From: Ectobius pallidus
Lineage: Eukaryota; Arthropoda; Insecta; Blattodea; Ectobiidae
Length of the DNA stretch: 64,000 nucleotides
Direction: 5' to 3'
Assembly: GCA_964059195.1 (NCBI GenBank)
Contig: CAXKWD010000001.1
Location: 215,768,484-215,832,483, forward strand
Made by a program: the position numbers and the translations under genes. The notes beneath the pieces are model-generated. The model saw nothing but the letters and a program-made list of their open reading frames with translations, was not told the DNA's origin and did not search any database. Numbering within the stretch: the stretch's first letter is position 1; each line of letters begins with the position of its first letter. Below are positions 1-10,451 of this stretch, piece by piece.

Positions 1-448
1 CAAAATAGGATGGAACATTTTTAGTCCTACACGCGCAGTATATTATTATGTTTAAAGTTTGGGGAGGAAAGTATGAAAATGGTATCGAATTTCGTTTTGA
101 TTTCAGCCCTGAAACTGTTGTATGGTAACATGAGGGTGAGAAATGAAATATTCTGTAAAGACAATACAATTTTATGTTATAGAAAATTCTGTTTCTTCTT
201 ATTTGAACCCCTACCAGGCATGGTGTGTAGAAGCAATGGGATGAAAAATTCTACATCCTCTATGAGCCATAAAAAGCTATTTCAAACGTTTTCTGAGAGA
301 ATAGTTTGAGTATGATAAGTCGTTCTTCCTCATTTCAAATTCTAAGTACCTATAAAAGGACCTAGAATTTTAATATCGAAAGTCCTTTATAAGTTAATTT
401 CGTATTACAAAATACAAAATCCGGGCGACGCCGGGCCTTTTAAGCTAG
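1..448 (+). mobile_element. Hel-A non-autonomous Helitron, 3' part
   Basis: The stretch aligns by eye along its whole length with 2630-3079, including the shared block around AGAATTT/ATTTCGAATTCTA and the terminal hairpin. It ends in a GC-rich palindrome (cccgggcgacgccggg type) followed about ten bases later by CTAG at 445-448, the 3' signature of Helitrons. The 5' end lies outside the window. The 78-codon open frame from 73 shows no known domain and is best read as chance. Confidence 0.75.
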
Positions 449-614
449 TATCTATATAAATGTAAGAGGAAGTGTTTGTCTGCGTGATTGTGTGCGATGC
501 ACAACCAAATCTAGGGCACGCAGAGTTCTGTAATTTTTAAAAGATTGACTGAAGGGCGTCGAATGCATCTCGATGCCGGATTTTTAATTTTAGCTTCCCC
601 TCGCGAGTTATAAG

Positions 615-1301
615 TAGACCTGGGATTTTAGGCTCTAAAAGAATTACTTTTAGGCACCTAAAATAGGCTTTTAAAACAAGTAAATAGGGTTTTAAAAGAG
701 AAAATAGGCACTTAAAATAAGCTTTAAAAATGTGTCAATAGACAGAAAATAGACTTTAAAATATTACAATATGCTCTTAAAGTGTAACGTGATCTTTTTT
801 TACCGTAAAAAAACGTGGTATACCTATTCTCAACAGAAATAACTGCAAAATTAAGACAGAATTAAAAATACATTTATCAAAAACAGTTTTGGATTATATG
901 AAAAATTGACAACATACTGTGTCAATTTCTTCTTACTATATGTGCCTGCTACTTGTTTTCAGCGAATCCTCCCCCGTCAGTCAGCATTCCTTTGGCGACA
1001 ATTGTTTGGGAAAATCAAATTTCTGTGAAAAACCCACCCTCTATTGTTCTGCTCTTCATTCAGGGATGTCCAATAAATGATTTTAAAAGTTACAGAAGTT
1101 GGATTTTATTTTAAATGTACAAAATAGACATTTTAGGCACTTAAATAGTAAAAATAGGCTCCAAAGGTCCAAATATGCATTTTAGGGCACTATAAAACTC
1201 TATAAATATAAGTGATATATCACGAAATGTAAACATATTTAAAATTTTTCATGTTATTTCATAAGGAACAAAATAGGCATTTGCCTAAAATCCCAGGTCT
1301 A
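615..1301. mobile_element. Non-autonomous hAT, perfect 8-bp target duplication
   Basis: Inverted ends TAGACCTGGGATTTTAGGC and its complement bound the element. The direct repeat gttataag is present at 607-614 and 1302-1309, the 8-bp duplication expected of hAT transposons. The interior is AT-rich with many copies of taggc/gccta-like words and shows no open frame. It is inserted in a Hel-B Helitron. A related element with ends TAGACTTCGGATTTTAGGT lies at 42827-43545. Confidence 0.85.
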
Positions 1302-1724
1302 GTTATAAGCGAAAAAATGGCTGAAAATGCGATGTTTCGTGCTATCGAAGTACCAGTTTTGGCTATTGCATTTCAATTGTAAAATTAATTGCAGATGGCC
1401 TTGCTCTGCTGCTGTAACAACCGGAAAAGAAAAGAGCATCGTTGAAATAAACTTTTTTTTTCAACTTAACACATCGATTTGTCGATCGTCTCTTATTACC
1501 ATCACGTGATCGCATGTTAATGTTAAGAAGATCTGGCAAACGATTCGAGGAATTCCAACGACAATCTTTGCGTGTTCAAATCATGAAAGCTATTTTTAAG
1601 ACAACATTCCTCACAGCAGGGAAGAGACAACACAAGTAATAAAACAGTAATAACAGACTCGGAATGAACACTTAAGATATCTAAATGTATGACTAAATAC
1701 ACATTACTTTTTATTTATTGATTG

Positions 1725-1945
1725 CCTGCGTTCTCTAGCGGTTAGCGTTTTCTCAGCGCGATCCCCGGCAGTTCCTCGGATTCTCCTCAGATATGGAGGT
1801 CTGGAACGGGGTGCCTTTAGCCTTGTGACACCAACTGAAGAGCTACTTGATAAAGAAGTAGTTGCTGCAATCACAAGCCAGTATAAAAGTCACGGGACAT
1901 ACTGACCACATGTCCTCCAATCCTGCCAGCAGAAAGTTTTTTAAA
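1725..1945 (+). mobile_element. SINE-2, decayed copy
   Basis: The order of blocks matches the SINE-2 copies at 12720 and 19393: a GCGGTTAGCG A-box-like start, a GATCCCCGGC B-box-like word, then GGAGGTCTGGAACG, GAGCTACTTGATA and GACCACATG. It is diverged, and the 3' end is not preserved. Confidence 0.7.
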
Positions 1946-2043
1946 CTTATTAAAGCTGTTACAGTACCCATTATTACTTTAGTTAAAGTTGGATGTTCTT
2001 CTGCAAATAAAGCTATATATTCTGTTAATGTTTTTAATATAAA

Positions 2044-3079
2044 TCTATATTAATAAAAATGAATTTCCAAAATGTATGACGGAGCATCACTTGAGAACGG
2101 CTCGACCGATTTGGCTGATTTCTTTTTGTTGTGTTCGTAATTGTCAGGACAAGGTTTGTATGAAAGAAATTTTTTGGAAAATCCACGGGAAAAGTCGGAA
2201 ATGTGAAATAAGGCACAGTTAGAGAGTTCTGCGTTAAATTGTTTACATAACGAAAGTATTGTTTACGGTGTTCACATAGGGCTTTGGAAACTATATTATA
2301 ATACTTGACTTTGACAAATTCTGATACTATCGATGTCAGTAATACATTTGTGAAAATAATTCTTGAAGAATAAAATACACGAAAATAAAGCAGTCACATA
2401 ACTTTCTCTAACCTCGACATGGAAAATATCATTTTTTCACTTCGTATTCTGATGTTTAATAAGCGGTCGTATTGCTGGGATAACTTAAGTGTGTGCCAGT
2501 GAGTATGATAGGCCTATATCGGAGGTCTGTAACAAATCCACTGATACGTCACTCATAACTGTAGGCTTTGTATTAGTTGAGAAATAGGCCTAGGGATGTT
2601 TATCAGAGGCCCTAAGCACCTAAAAGAAAACAAAATGGGATGGAAATTTTCAGTCCTACGCGCGCAGTATATTATGTCCCAGGTTTTTGGGAAGGAAAGT
2701 ATGAAAGTGATATTGAATTTCTTTTTTACTTCAGCCCCGAAACGGTTGTATGGTAATATGAGAGTGAGAAATGCAATTTTCTGTCAAGACAATACACTCT
2801 TATGTAACCGGAATTTCTTTTTCTTCTTATTTGCACTCCTCCCAGGCACGGTGTGTAAAAGCAATGGAATGCAACATTCGAAATCATCTATGAGCCATGA
2901 AAAGCTATATCTAGCGTTTTCTGAGGGAATAGTCTGAGTGTCATATGTCTTTCTTCCTCATTTCGAATTCTACATACATATTATATAAGGACCTAGAGTT
3001 TCAACATCGGAAGTCCTCCATAAGTTAATTTCATATTACAAAATACAAAACCCGGGCGACGCCGGGCCTTTTAAGCTAG
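2044..3079 (+). mobile_element. Hel-A non-autonomous Helitron, complete
   Basis: It begins TCTATATTAATAAAAATG and ends with the hairpin cccgggcgacgccggg and CTAG at 3076-3079. Its 3' 450 bases match positions 1-448. The open frame 2596-2937 is a shared stretch of non-coding repeat: the other copy encodes a different, shorter frame, so conservation is not at protein level. No Rep/helicase is present, so it depends on an autonomous relative for movement. Confidence 0.8.
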
Positions 3080-3171
3080 TATAATATAATAATTTTTTCT
3101 GTTAAATTATTTTAATAAAACATCTAGCAGTTCAGTAAATAATCGCGGACGAGGCCGCGGGCACCTGCTTA

Positions 3172-3503
3172 TTGTATATATATAACACACGTAATGAATT
3201 CTGCTGTTAGGAGGATAATGTATCTCAAATTATAAATTATCCCCAAGAGAAAAATGACAGCACACAAAATACACACGATCTAGATTCTAGAAGATAACAA
3301 TAATGTACGCCATAAATGAATATTTTTTCTGGTCAATTTTATATAATGGAATGGTTTCTGGCGTCACTTTTACTTCACTCGTTATTAATGGCTTTGTTTA
3401 TAGATGTTATGGAGTTGATACACCAATGACGGTTGATTTAGCAAAATGAAAGCAAAAATACATCAGAGCAACACTTTTCAAGAAACAAGTCCTATGACTT
3501 ATT
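3172..3503. other. Unclassified AT-rich spacer
   Basis: No coding potential, repeat relationship or inverted ends were recognised here. Confidence 0.4.
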
Positions 3504-4110
3504 AAGTGCCAGAATGGTACTTTATTAGATTGTGTGGGGAACGGGAAAATGTCGGTCCGTCCGTACGCTTTATCGGATTTTCATGAAACTTCGTTTACGC
3601 ATTTATAACGTCCATGGGAAGAAGCTTATTGATATTGGACCAACTCGGTTCACCGGTACCGGAGTAAAGCCCAATTTAGTGCCTATTTTATGGTATTATA
3701 ATAGAAAGAATTTATCAAATGTAGATCAGTTCTCATGACAACATATTGTCTTAGAGTGTTCATGTACGGCTTTGGAAGTTGCAATACAGTTAGCTATGAC
3801 AAATAACACTATTCCTTTACTTATGATTATCAAATTAGACCGTTAAACTGAGTGAGGTGGTCAAGATGCTAGCATCTTGGACTCGTATTCAGAAGATCCC
3901 TGGTTCAAATTCCGTAGCCGGCCAATTTGACATTTTTTTGCTGTATTTTTATGTGAGTGTGCGATTTTCAAGATATCAGAAATCTGTATAGTTCTGCTGA
4001 TGAGGGAGGATGTTAATATGATTTTTTTTCAACTATACCTTTGTTCTTCCATTAGTCCTGCTTAATGAATCAATCTGGAGCTAATATAAAGTTCAGGTAA
4101 ACAAATATAT
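3504..4110 (+). repeat. X repeat, interrupted by SINE-8
   Basis: It begins AAGTGCCAGAATGG and carries the X blocks GACGGGAAAATGT, TTTTCATGAAACTT, CCATGGGAAGAAGC and GGCTTTGGAAGTTGCAATAC. After the SINE insertion it resumes with TTTGTTCTTCCATTAGTCC near 4040. The 3' end of other copies reads CATTCTGGCACTT, so the family probably has short inverted ends (AAGTGCCAGAATG). Confidence 0.7.
3845..3990 (+). mobile_element. SINE-8 head, truncated
   Basis: A tRNA-like promoter region (GAGTGAGGTGGTCAAGATG ... GGTTCAAATTCC) is followed by GCCGGCCAATTTGAC. It corresponds in reverse orientation to 29264-29609 and 31790-32128. The long body present in those copies is missing here. Confidence 0.65.
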
Positions 4111-5390
4111 ATATATATATGGAAAGTATAGTTTTCGACTCCGGCATTTGATTTCTATTAGGAACTTCTTTTAAGCAGATTGTAATTACCAATAGCAACA
4201 GGAGATTAGACAAAAATAATAGCGGGCTGTGGAATTAACAGACGTACTACCATAATGCAAAGCTCCTTAAATATTCACTCTATAACGTTTTCTCAAGTGG
4301 CTAACTTGTCTGAAATAATCTTTGAAGCAAATGTTAAACTCATTTGTAAAAAAAATAACTACTAACCTATATATTTAAATAATTTACTCTCCGAGCACTT
4401 AAAAACCCGAACACATTCAGCTATACACAGGACCATTAACCTAAAACCGGACTGGAGAGGTGAACAATGTCAGAAAGAAGTCTTTCGTTAATTTACATCG
4501 GCCAACAGAAATAGTGATTGAACAGTTCAAATTCAAAGTTATTAATTATTAACATGTTCACGAAGACTCAAGTTGACACTCTGCTGAAGATGCGGAAACT
4601 CAAAAGCGAAACGATCATGCAAAAAGTGTACAAAATGTAAATAAAATTGGGTTACAAAGTTATATAATAATTCAGTTATATTAATATAGGCCTACAGCGC
4701 TAAAATTGGACACAAGAATGAGTTTTATTATATTTAATGGGATTAATTCATTACTTAAATTTCATTAGTTTCATTCCATTAAAATACTTAACATTCCACG
4801 GTTATATTTTTTGAGCTAACAATTACATAAAACGACTTTTTGCCTATCAAATACGAACTTTTTCGTGTTATTTTTCTATAGTATAATGTATAAAAATAAC
4901 AATTTTGAACTATTCCACACACAAGGATTTAGATTTAGATTAAGATTTGGATTTATTAGCCAAATGTAATAGGTTTGTCAAGTACATGAGTTGAACAATT
5001 TGTACAAAATAAATTTTAGGTACACAGTTATACTTAATTTCTAGGTTATGAATTTTGACAAGTACATGAATTGAACAATATTGAACAAAATTAATTTAAG
5101 CTGAACAAAAATACTTAAATTCTAGGCTATGAACTTACATCAAAAATTAATAATTTTGTTTAAAGGAAATATATATGTGGGTCTGTTTATACATTATGCT
5201 TTAAAATTTTACTGATGTGTGAAAAATTACGTACACAAATATAGTATGTAGAAAAAATTAAAGTGTCCATTCTAAACCTTGAAGCAGTCATATTATCCCC
5301 CTGCTTTCTTTTTCCTCTGTGTATATAAATACAAGATGTATGCATTATGACATGAATATGAACATTCATCATAATGTAAATAGAGTTAGA
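4111..5390. other. Unclassified AT-rich stretch with a tandem duplication
   Basis: No gene is visible. Two adjacent diverged units of about 80 bp occupy 4978-5056 and 5057-5137; both share CAAGTACATGA, TTGAACAAT and TTCTAGG-TATGAA. An (AT)n run lies near 4105-4120. The rest shows no relationship to other parts of the window. Confidence 0.45.
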
Positions 5391-5394
5391 TAGT

Positions 5395-5971
5395 ATTAAT
5401 TTTTTTGGTGCAGTATTTGATGAAGGAATTTCTTGGAATAGTCATTGGTTGAAATTAATAAATAAAGTCAATATTATAATATCTTATCAGTTAAAGGTTC
5501 TTAGAAACAAACTAAATATCGAAGTTTTACTTTTGTTTTATAATGTAGAAGATGAATCAAGACTTGTTTATGGAATCTGCTTCTGGGGATCTTGTTCTTT
5601 GTTGACGGATTTATTCATAGTTCAGAAACGTATTTTAAGATGTATGTTTAAAGTTTGGCCTGGACATTTCTGCAAAAATCATTTGAAGAAATATAGTATT
5701 TTTACGATATATGGTTTATATACTTTTTTAAATGTTAGTGTGTATTTATGTAAACATAAATGATTTTAATACCAATGGAGATTTTCATACTTACAGCACT
5801 CGGAATAGAGAGGCTCTGAACATACCTTCTCATCGAATAAGTAAATTTAATAAATCACTTATGGTGTTTGGTCTTAAACTGTATAATCGCCTGCCTGCGA
5901 GGATTAAACAGATAAACAATGTCAAGTGTTTTAGTGATATCTGCCCATATAACACTGTTGACGTTTTTTAG
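5395..5971 (+). pseudogene. LINE ORF2 C-terminal remnant
   Basis: Reading in frame from about 5401 gives residues of the region after the reverse transcriptase: FDEGISWNSHWLKLINK, then LVYGICFWG and VQKRILRCMF, ending at a stop near 5761. A second frame from 5765 gives TYSTRNREALNIPSHR and KLYNRLPARIKQINN, which is the expected continuation. The domain is therefore split by a frameshift. This arrangement (WG, QKRILR, then a TRN and KLYN-LP block) is typical of the C-terminus of jockey/CR1-like non-LTR retrotransposons; the clade is not certain. No 5' part is present, as expected for a truncated copy. Not functional. Confidence 0.75.
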
Positions 5972-6126
5972 CAATGGGTAATTATGTATAATTTTATTTT
6001 ATGTAACGAATTTTATGGCCTTGTGCTCTACAAGATTATTTTTTAAATAAATAAATAATATTAAGGCAAACAAAAAAAATATATTACCAAACTAGCCTAA
6101 TATTTTCGGAATTTAATGTTTTCAGT

Positions 6127-6384
6127 TTGGACCAAATTTACAAATTTTCTATATTAAAATATTTTCACAAACATCGTATAAAATACTTTTCCAGTGATCA
6201 TGTTTACAAAACTAGACGAAATAATAACTTCCTCCTATCAGAACCCAAATGTCTCACATCGGCAGGATTAAAACATAGCATTAATTTTGGTCCCCGCTTC
6301 TATAACTCAATGATCAGAAAATATCCTGATCTCTCAGCATACTCCACTGTTAAATTTAATAGATATATAAAGCATTTTCTGTAA
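6127..6384 (+). pseudogene. LINE ORF2 extreme C-terminus
   Basis: The frame reads through VYKTRRNNNFLLSEPKC and FGPRFYNSMIRKYPDLSAY to a stop after IKHFL. The FGPR-(F/Y)N ... PDL ... F...I..F(L/I)-stop pattern recurs at 8936-9050 and, with one stop, at 27139-27243. This is the C-terminal tail of a non-LTR retrotransposon ORF2, about 85 residues of a protein that would normally have well over 800. The copy is truncated at the 5' side. Confidence 0.7.
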
Positions 6385-6535
6385 TTTTTTAACTGTTTAA
6401 GACATTTTTGTTTCATTCCTTTATATGTATTTATGTTTGACATTTTTTAGTTTCTTTATTAGTTAATCAAATTTTTTAAACACTCTGTTTCTTTGTCTCT
6501 CCTCTTTCTTCACTTTAATAATTATTTTGAAACTG

Positions 6536-6569
6536 CACCCGAGCACGAGCAGTCTTGCTCATTCGGGTG
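6536..6569 (+). other. LINE 3' UTR stem-loop
   Basis: CACCCGA (6536-6542) pairs with TCGGGTG (6563-6569); inside, GAGCA pairs with TGCTC around a gtct loop. The same structure occurs at 9200-9233 and, with compensatory changes, at 27504-27538. A 3' stem-loop recognised by the reverse transcriptase is known from some LINEs, which is a plausible role. Confidence 0.65.
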
Positions 6570-6714
6570 TATTTCTAAACGTTAATATTTCTTGTGATAG
6601 AATAATTATTTATTATGTAAGTTTAGCCTATCTTTCTTTTCCTTTTTTTTTTAAATAGCAGTTGTAGTTTTTTTAAAATTTGTACTTTTACTGCTTTACT
6701 TTATTTGTGTAAAT

Positions 6715-7136
6715 ATGTATTTAAATAATTCTCTTAATATAAATTATTTACTAAGTTTGTACTTTGCTTCTGTACAATCTACGATTTTTTATAATATATT
6801 AGTATGGGGTTGTGCATCTAAAAGTCAGAGGATTTTTACAATTCAGAAAAGAATTTTAAGAGTAATATTTAATCTTAAACCTAGAGATTCTTTACGTGAG
6901 TATTTTAAATTAAATAATATTCTAACTGTCACAAGTATTTTAATTTTTAAAAATGTGTGTTTTATAAGAAGAATCTCCAAAATTTTTGACTTAATATGGA
7001 TATACATAATTATGAAACAAGACAAAGAAATCATGTGCACATACCTCATTACTCAACTACAAAGTATACAAAATCTCCAGTTTGCCTCATTAGTAGGATA
7101 GTAAACAAACTTCCAAACAGCATAATTCTATATTAA
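6715..7136 (+). pseudogene. LINE ORF2 C-terminal remnant, frameshifted
   Basis: Frame 1 (6715 to about 6985) reads LYFASVQSTIFYNILVWG, then FTIQKRILRVIFNLKPRDS and FKLNNILTVTSILIFKNV. The continuation lies in another frame: DIHNYETRQRNHVHIPHY and SRIVNKLPNSIILY, ending at a stop at 7134-7136. The two halves match the organisation of the copy at 5395-5971, with a frameshift near 6990. Non-LTR retrotransposon ORF2 C-terminus, non-functional. It is followed by an A-rich stretch and a (TTA)n tail at 7306-7338, which could be the element's 3' tail. Confidence 0.75.
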
Positions 7137-7304
7137 TAACCTTCATATGTACAACTCAAGACTAAAGACATTTTATGTAAGAATTCGTGTTATGATTTAA
7201 ATGATTTTTTTAGTTTTTAATTGTATTGTATTTGTTATTTTTTAAGTTTTCTATTTTGACGATTCTATCAGTACTGTATGTATGGCAAACAGATAATAAA
7301 AAAA

Positions 7305-7305
<1 letters not shown>

Positions 7306-7338
<33 letters not shown>
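7306..7338. repeat. (TTA)n microsatellite
   Basis: About eleven uninterrupted TTA units; directly downstream of a LINE 3' end, so it may have grown from the LINE tail. Confidence 0.9.
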
Positions 7339-7994
7339 TGTAAAAATAAAATTAATTAATTAATTAATTACGGACTTCTGGACCAAATTTGATTGAAGAG
7401 TTGCCTTCATTTTTTTTAAAGAGTAAAGTAAAATAAGTGTGAGCCTTTCCTGCCGGTAAATTAAAATACAAACTGAAGCTAAAACTGAAGTTTACAGTTT
7501 ACGTATTTCCTTCGCCATTCGTTTCAAAATTGATGGTTATAAAAATTCGCATGATTTGTATAAAATAATGTAGCTTGACATGAAATGTGTAGAGGTAAGG
7601 GTTCGAAGTGGATATACACAGACTCACTAACTCACCCGGTGTTTCTCACTACACACATCACTGCACTAGCGCCACCACCATACTAAAGCCGGGCACAGCT
7701 CCTGCCTGCGTGCTACTGCCAGCAGAGTGGGGGGGGGGGGATATGTCTGCGCCCAGCTCTGCAGCACTCCCAATGCTTCCCCTAGTCCTACCCCATCCAC
7801 AAAGAGGATCTGTCATTCTGTTAAATCCTCAACATATATACAAATATACTGTAGAACTCCAATCAGTGGCGTAAAGAATGGGGAGGGTCCGGGCCCCTCC
7901 GAAATCAAAACAAAACATTTTATTTATTTTATTTTGATTAGTGCTGTAGTTATTTAAGCTCCATTTTGTCAAATATTTTATTATTTTATTTAAT
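7339..7994. other. Unclassified; possible solitary hAT end near 7866
   Basis: No gene. Contains an (ATTA)n run at 7353-7370 and a run of G near 7729-7740. CAGTGGCGTAAAG followed by GGGGAGGGTCC at 7866 resembles the terminal region of the hAT elements at 47026 and 51133, but no partner end was found. Confidence 0.4.
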
Positions 7995-8004
7995 AATAAA
8001 ATAC

Positions 8005-8440
8005 CAGTCCACCGCTGTGGCTCAGGAGATGCGTTCAATCCTCTCACGCAGCGGGCCCGGGTTCGATTCGTAGGTGAGGTTTTTTCCGGGGTGTTCCTTC
8101 ACCTGTGAGACAAATGTCAGGTAACTTTAGGCCCTTGTGGTCCCGGGATATCATCTGGCCGTCATTATCGTCTTCATCCTTATCTTCGCCTTGTTCTGAG
8201 TGTGTGTGTGAATGGTGTGTATCGTCTTATGTGGTCTTATGTGTTCGTGTTGTCTCGGAGGTGGCCCCAGCATTGGGCTGACCATTCATCCGGGGAGGCC
8301 CTCCATGTCCTAACCTGGTCAAAAAGTATGTATGTGATCCAAAGATAATCCCTCTCCCGACAGGTCGTGGCCTTGTAAGGCCCGGGCGGCTTGGGTCGCT
8401 TAAATCCTAAGAGGGAGAGGTAAAATTACGACAAAGAAAG
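8005..8440 (+). mobile_element. SINE-1, full length with target duplication
   Basis: A tRNA-like head (CCACCGCTGTGGCTCAG ... CCCGGGTTCGATTC) is followed by a body including GTGTGTGTGAATGGTGTG and GGTCGTGGCCTTGTAAGG, and an ACAAAGAAAG tail. The direct repeat aataaaatac flanks it at 7995-8004 and 8441-8450. Other copies are at 37666-38094 and 45107-45548, both reversed. Confidence 0.88.
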
Positions 8441-8450
8441 AATAAAATAC

Positions 8451-8861
8451 TGAATTTGTAAATGTAGGCCTATTATTTCCACTGTTGCATATTATATTAT
8501 TGAACTTTTCTTATAAATAGTAATAAGTGTTATAACTTACGTAACGATTTCTTGTTTAAGTTGGCATGTCTTAGACTATAGTAAACAAATTTGCTAACAA
8601 ATTTTTCGGTGCTAAAGTAGCGTAAAATGTGATTTTCATTAGTTCAATATTTAAAAAATTGTCCCCCGGACCTCCCTTTCTTGAGGGTATTCCATAGCCC
8701 CCAAACCCCCCGGCACTTTCGACCTACCCCGAAATTATTTTCTGGCTTTCAGTAAAGAAAGTTACATGAGTGCATTAATACGAATTTATTTGGGGCGTGT
8801 ATCTTTCGGAAATGTGATGAGGTAACGACATTCTCTTCATTTTAACACCCACTCTACATAA
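8451..8861. other. Unclassified spacer
   Basis: AT-rich sequence with a C-rich patch near 8660-8720 (gtcccccggacc, agcccccaaaccccccgg). It may be the remnant of the other end of a hAT started near 7866; no terminal inverted repeat could be confirmed. Confidence 0.35.
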
Positions 8862-8929
8862 TACACTAACAGACAAAAAAAAAAAAAAAAAAAAAACCCC
8901 GATCACTTAAAGAAATTTAAAACAATTAA

Positions 8930-9420
8930 TCGGCAGGATTAAAGCATAGCATTAATTTTGGACCGCGCTTCTATAACTCAATTATCAGAAAATATCCTGA
9001 TCTCTCAGCATACTCCACTATTAAATTTAATAGAAATGTAAAGAATTTGTTGTAATTTTTTAGCTTTTAAGTAATTTTTGTTTCACTCCTTTATTTTATG
9101 TTTAATATAATTTTTTTTTACTTTATTTTTTAGTTAAGCACATTATACACTCTATTTCTTTGTCTCTCCTCTTTCTTCACTTTGATATTTTTGAAACGGC
9201 ACCCGAGCACGAGCAGTCTTGCTCATTCGGGTGTATTACTAAATTTAATACTTATTGTGAAGATGTAGCCTATATTTCTTTTCCTCTTTTTAAATAGTAG
9301 TTGTAGTTAATTTTGAAATTTGAAAATTACTTTATTTTACTTGTATAAATATGTATTTGTATTTGTATTTGCAATTCTTTGTAATAATGTAAATAAAAAA
9401 ATAAATAAAATAAAAATAAA
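8930..9420 (+). mobile_element. LINE 3' end, same family as 6091-6700
   Basis: It starts within the coding tail (GGCAGGATTAAAGCATAGC) and matches 6257-6700 closely through the stop codon, the stem-loop and the run before the tail. The 3' end degenerates to TTTGTATTTGTATTTGC and an A/T-rich tail. Confidence 0.8.
9200..9233 (+). other. LINE 3' UTR stem-loop
   Basis: Same two-stem hairpin as 6536-6569: CACCCGA pairs with TCGGGTG and GAGCA with TGCTC. Confidence 0.65.
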
Positions 9421-9535
9421 AAATTAAGTTTCAATAAAAAATAATGTAGTAGGAATGGGTGCTTGAAATTAAATTACAGCAATTGTATACGTTTGTAAGA
9501 TTAAAATTTAATGGCACATTTCACACTTAAATTCT

Positions 9536-9655
9536 CCATGTTGCCTCTTGCACCGTGGTGAATGGTGAGCCTAAGGTTGCAGCGGCATAACGGAAGCTGC
9601 ATCCATCATCAATTAGAGCAACAGCTTTGGCAACGTCTTCGGGACAGAGAGGCAT
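9536..9655 (-). pseudogene. Tc1/mariner transposase N-terminal HTH fragment
   Basis: On the minus strand an ATG at 9655-9653 opens MPLCPEDVAKAVALIDDG, continuing CSFRYAAATLGSPFTTVQEA. This reads as the first helix-turn-helix of a Tc1/mariner or pogo-class transposase, whose role is binding the terminal repeats. Only about 38 residues remain of a protein normally near 340, and no DDE catalytic region was found. It lies inside the inverted-repeat element 8864-10008, supporting the assignment. Confidence 0.65.
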
Positions 9656-10021
9656 AATTTCAACTAAACTTACTGACAGAATCACTTCGATGCGAAGGGA
9701 GACAGTTTCCTTTCAGTTTGGAAGGAAATGACGCAATACAACAATGAAACACCTTGCAAATGTGTATGACAAGCTAGTGCACATAATCAGGTTGGAATCG
9801 CCCTATTGCGATGTTTTTTTTTTTTTTTTTTTTTGGTGATAAAATGAAGATAATGAAGAAAGCAGATATGTTGTATCTATAGCTAATGGACCAAGAAAAA
9901 TAATAGTTCATCCTCACCAACAACAATGTATAAACATCCAATCAAAATTATGTTTAATCTTAAAATTACAACAAATTTTATAGTGATCGGTTTTTTTGCC
10001 GGTCAGTGTATATTATACTAA

Positions 10022-10451
10022 TGCCCGGTTTCTACAAACTTGTGAATTACCTATGGGCAAATTATCCATGGACAAATTAGTTCCATTTCACCCACAATGA
10101 TATAATGAGGAAGGCCTTGGTGTTGTACAGTTAATTTAATTCAGAAGGCTTTGATTCTCATTGTTTAAATTATTATTGATCCTACAAAGAGGTTAAATTT
10201 TATCCAGCCATCCATGAAAGGATAAATTAACCCGACGATTTACCCTTGGAAAGATCTAGCCCGAGTTTGTATGAACATTTTTTTCTGTCATTTTCATATT
10301 TACTCAGAGGACATTTTTCTAGAAACTCGTCACAAGTGTATGTGATTGCTATCTTTAAATTATTTGTGTTTGTGTGGTGTTATTCTTGTGTAAATTCTGT
10401 CCATTGGATAATTTACCCATAGGTAATTCGCGAGTTTATAGAAACCGGCCA
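10022..10451. mobile_element. MITE with about 45-bp inverted ends
   Basis: The left end GCCCGGTTTCTACAAACTTG and following ATTACCTATGGGCAAATTAT are mirrored at the right end, with the block TACCCATAGGTAATTCGCG and the terminus TAGAAACCGGCC. No coding sequence. The exact target duplication is unclear (TA or AT). Confidence 0.8.

Larger units (their letters stand above)
451..3171 (+). mobile_element. Hel-B Helitron broken by nested insertions
   Basis: It starts TCTATATAAATGTAAGAGG and continues with the Hel-B body (GAAGTGTTTGTCTG, then an acgcagag block and a GCGAGTTAT block). A hAT element interrupts it at 615-1301; body sequence resumes at 1302 and decays after about 1500. A terminal-type hairpin (cgcggacgaggccgcgg) and a mutated terminus CTTA lie at 3141-3171. 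Between them sit a SINE-2 relic and a complete Hel-A. Pairing this start with that end is inference from order and family match. Confidence 0.6.
6091..6700 (+). mobile_element. LINE 3' end with coding tail and 3' UTR
   Basis: A coding tail at 6127-6384 is followed by about 300 bp of untranslated sequence. The tail from the GGCAGGATTAAA block onward and the untranslated region are nearly identical to 8930-9300, so both copies are 3' ends of one family. The untranslated part includes a stem-loop at 6536-6569. Confidence 0.75.
8864..10008 (-). mobile_element. Tc1/mariner-type relic with a LINE insertion
   Basis: Ends ACACTAACAGACAAAAAAA...CCGATCACT and its imperfect complement AGTGATCGGTTTTTTTGCC...AGTGT are flanked by TA on both sides. 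The interior encodes a helix-turn-helix fragment on the minus strand at 9536-9655. A LINE 3' end (8930-9420) is inserted near the left terminus, and the poly-A at 8875-8897 is an expansion of the A run in the terminal repeat. Confidence 0.7.

Noticed and set aside
7306..7338. CRISPR-like or satellite array
   Set aside because: It is a simple (TTA)n microsatellite; no spaced repeats of CRISPR type occur anywhere in the window.
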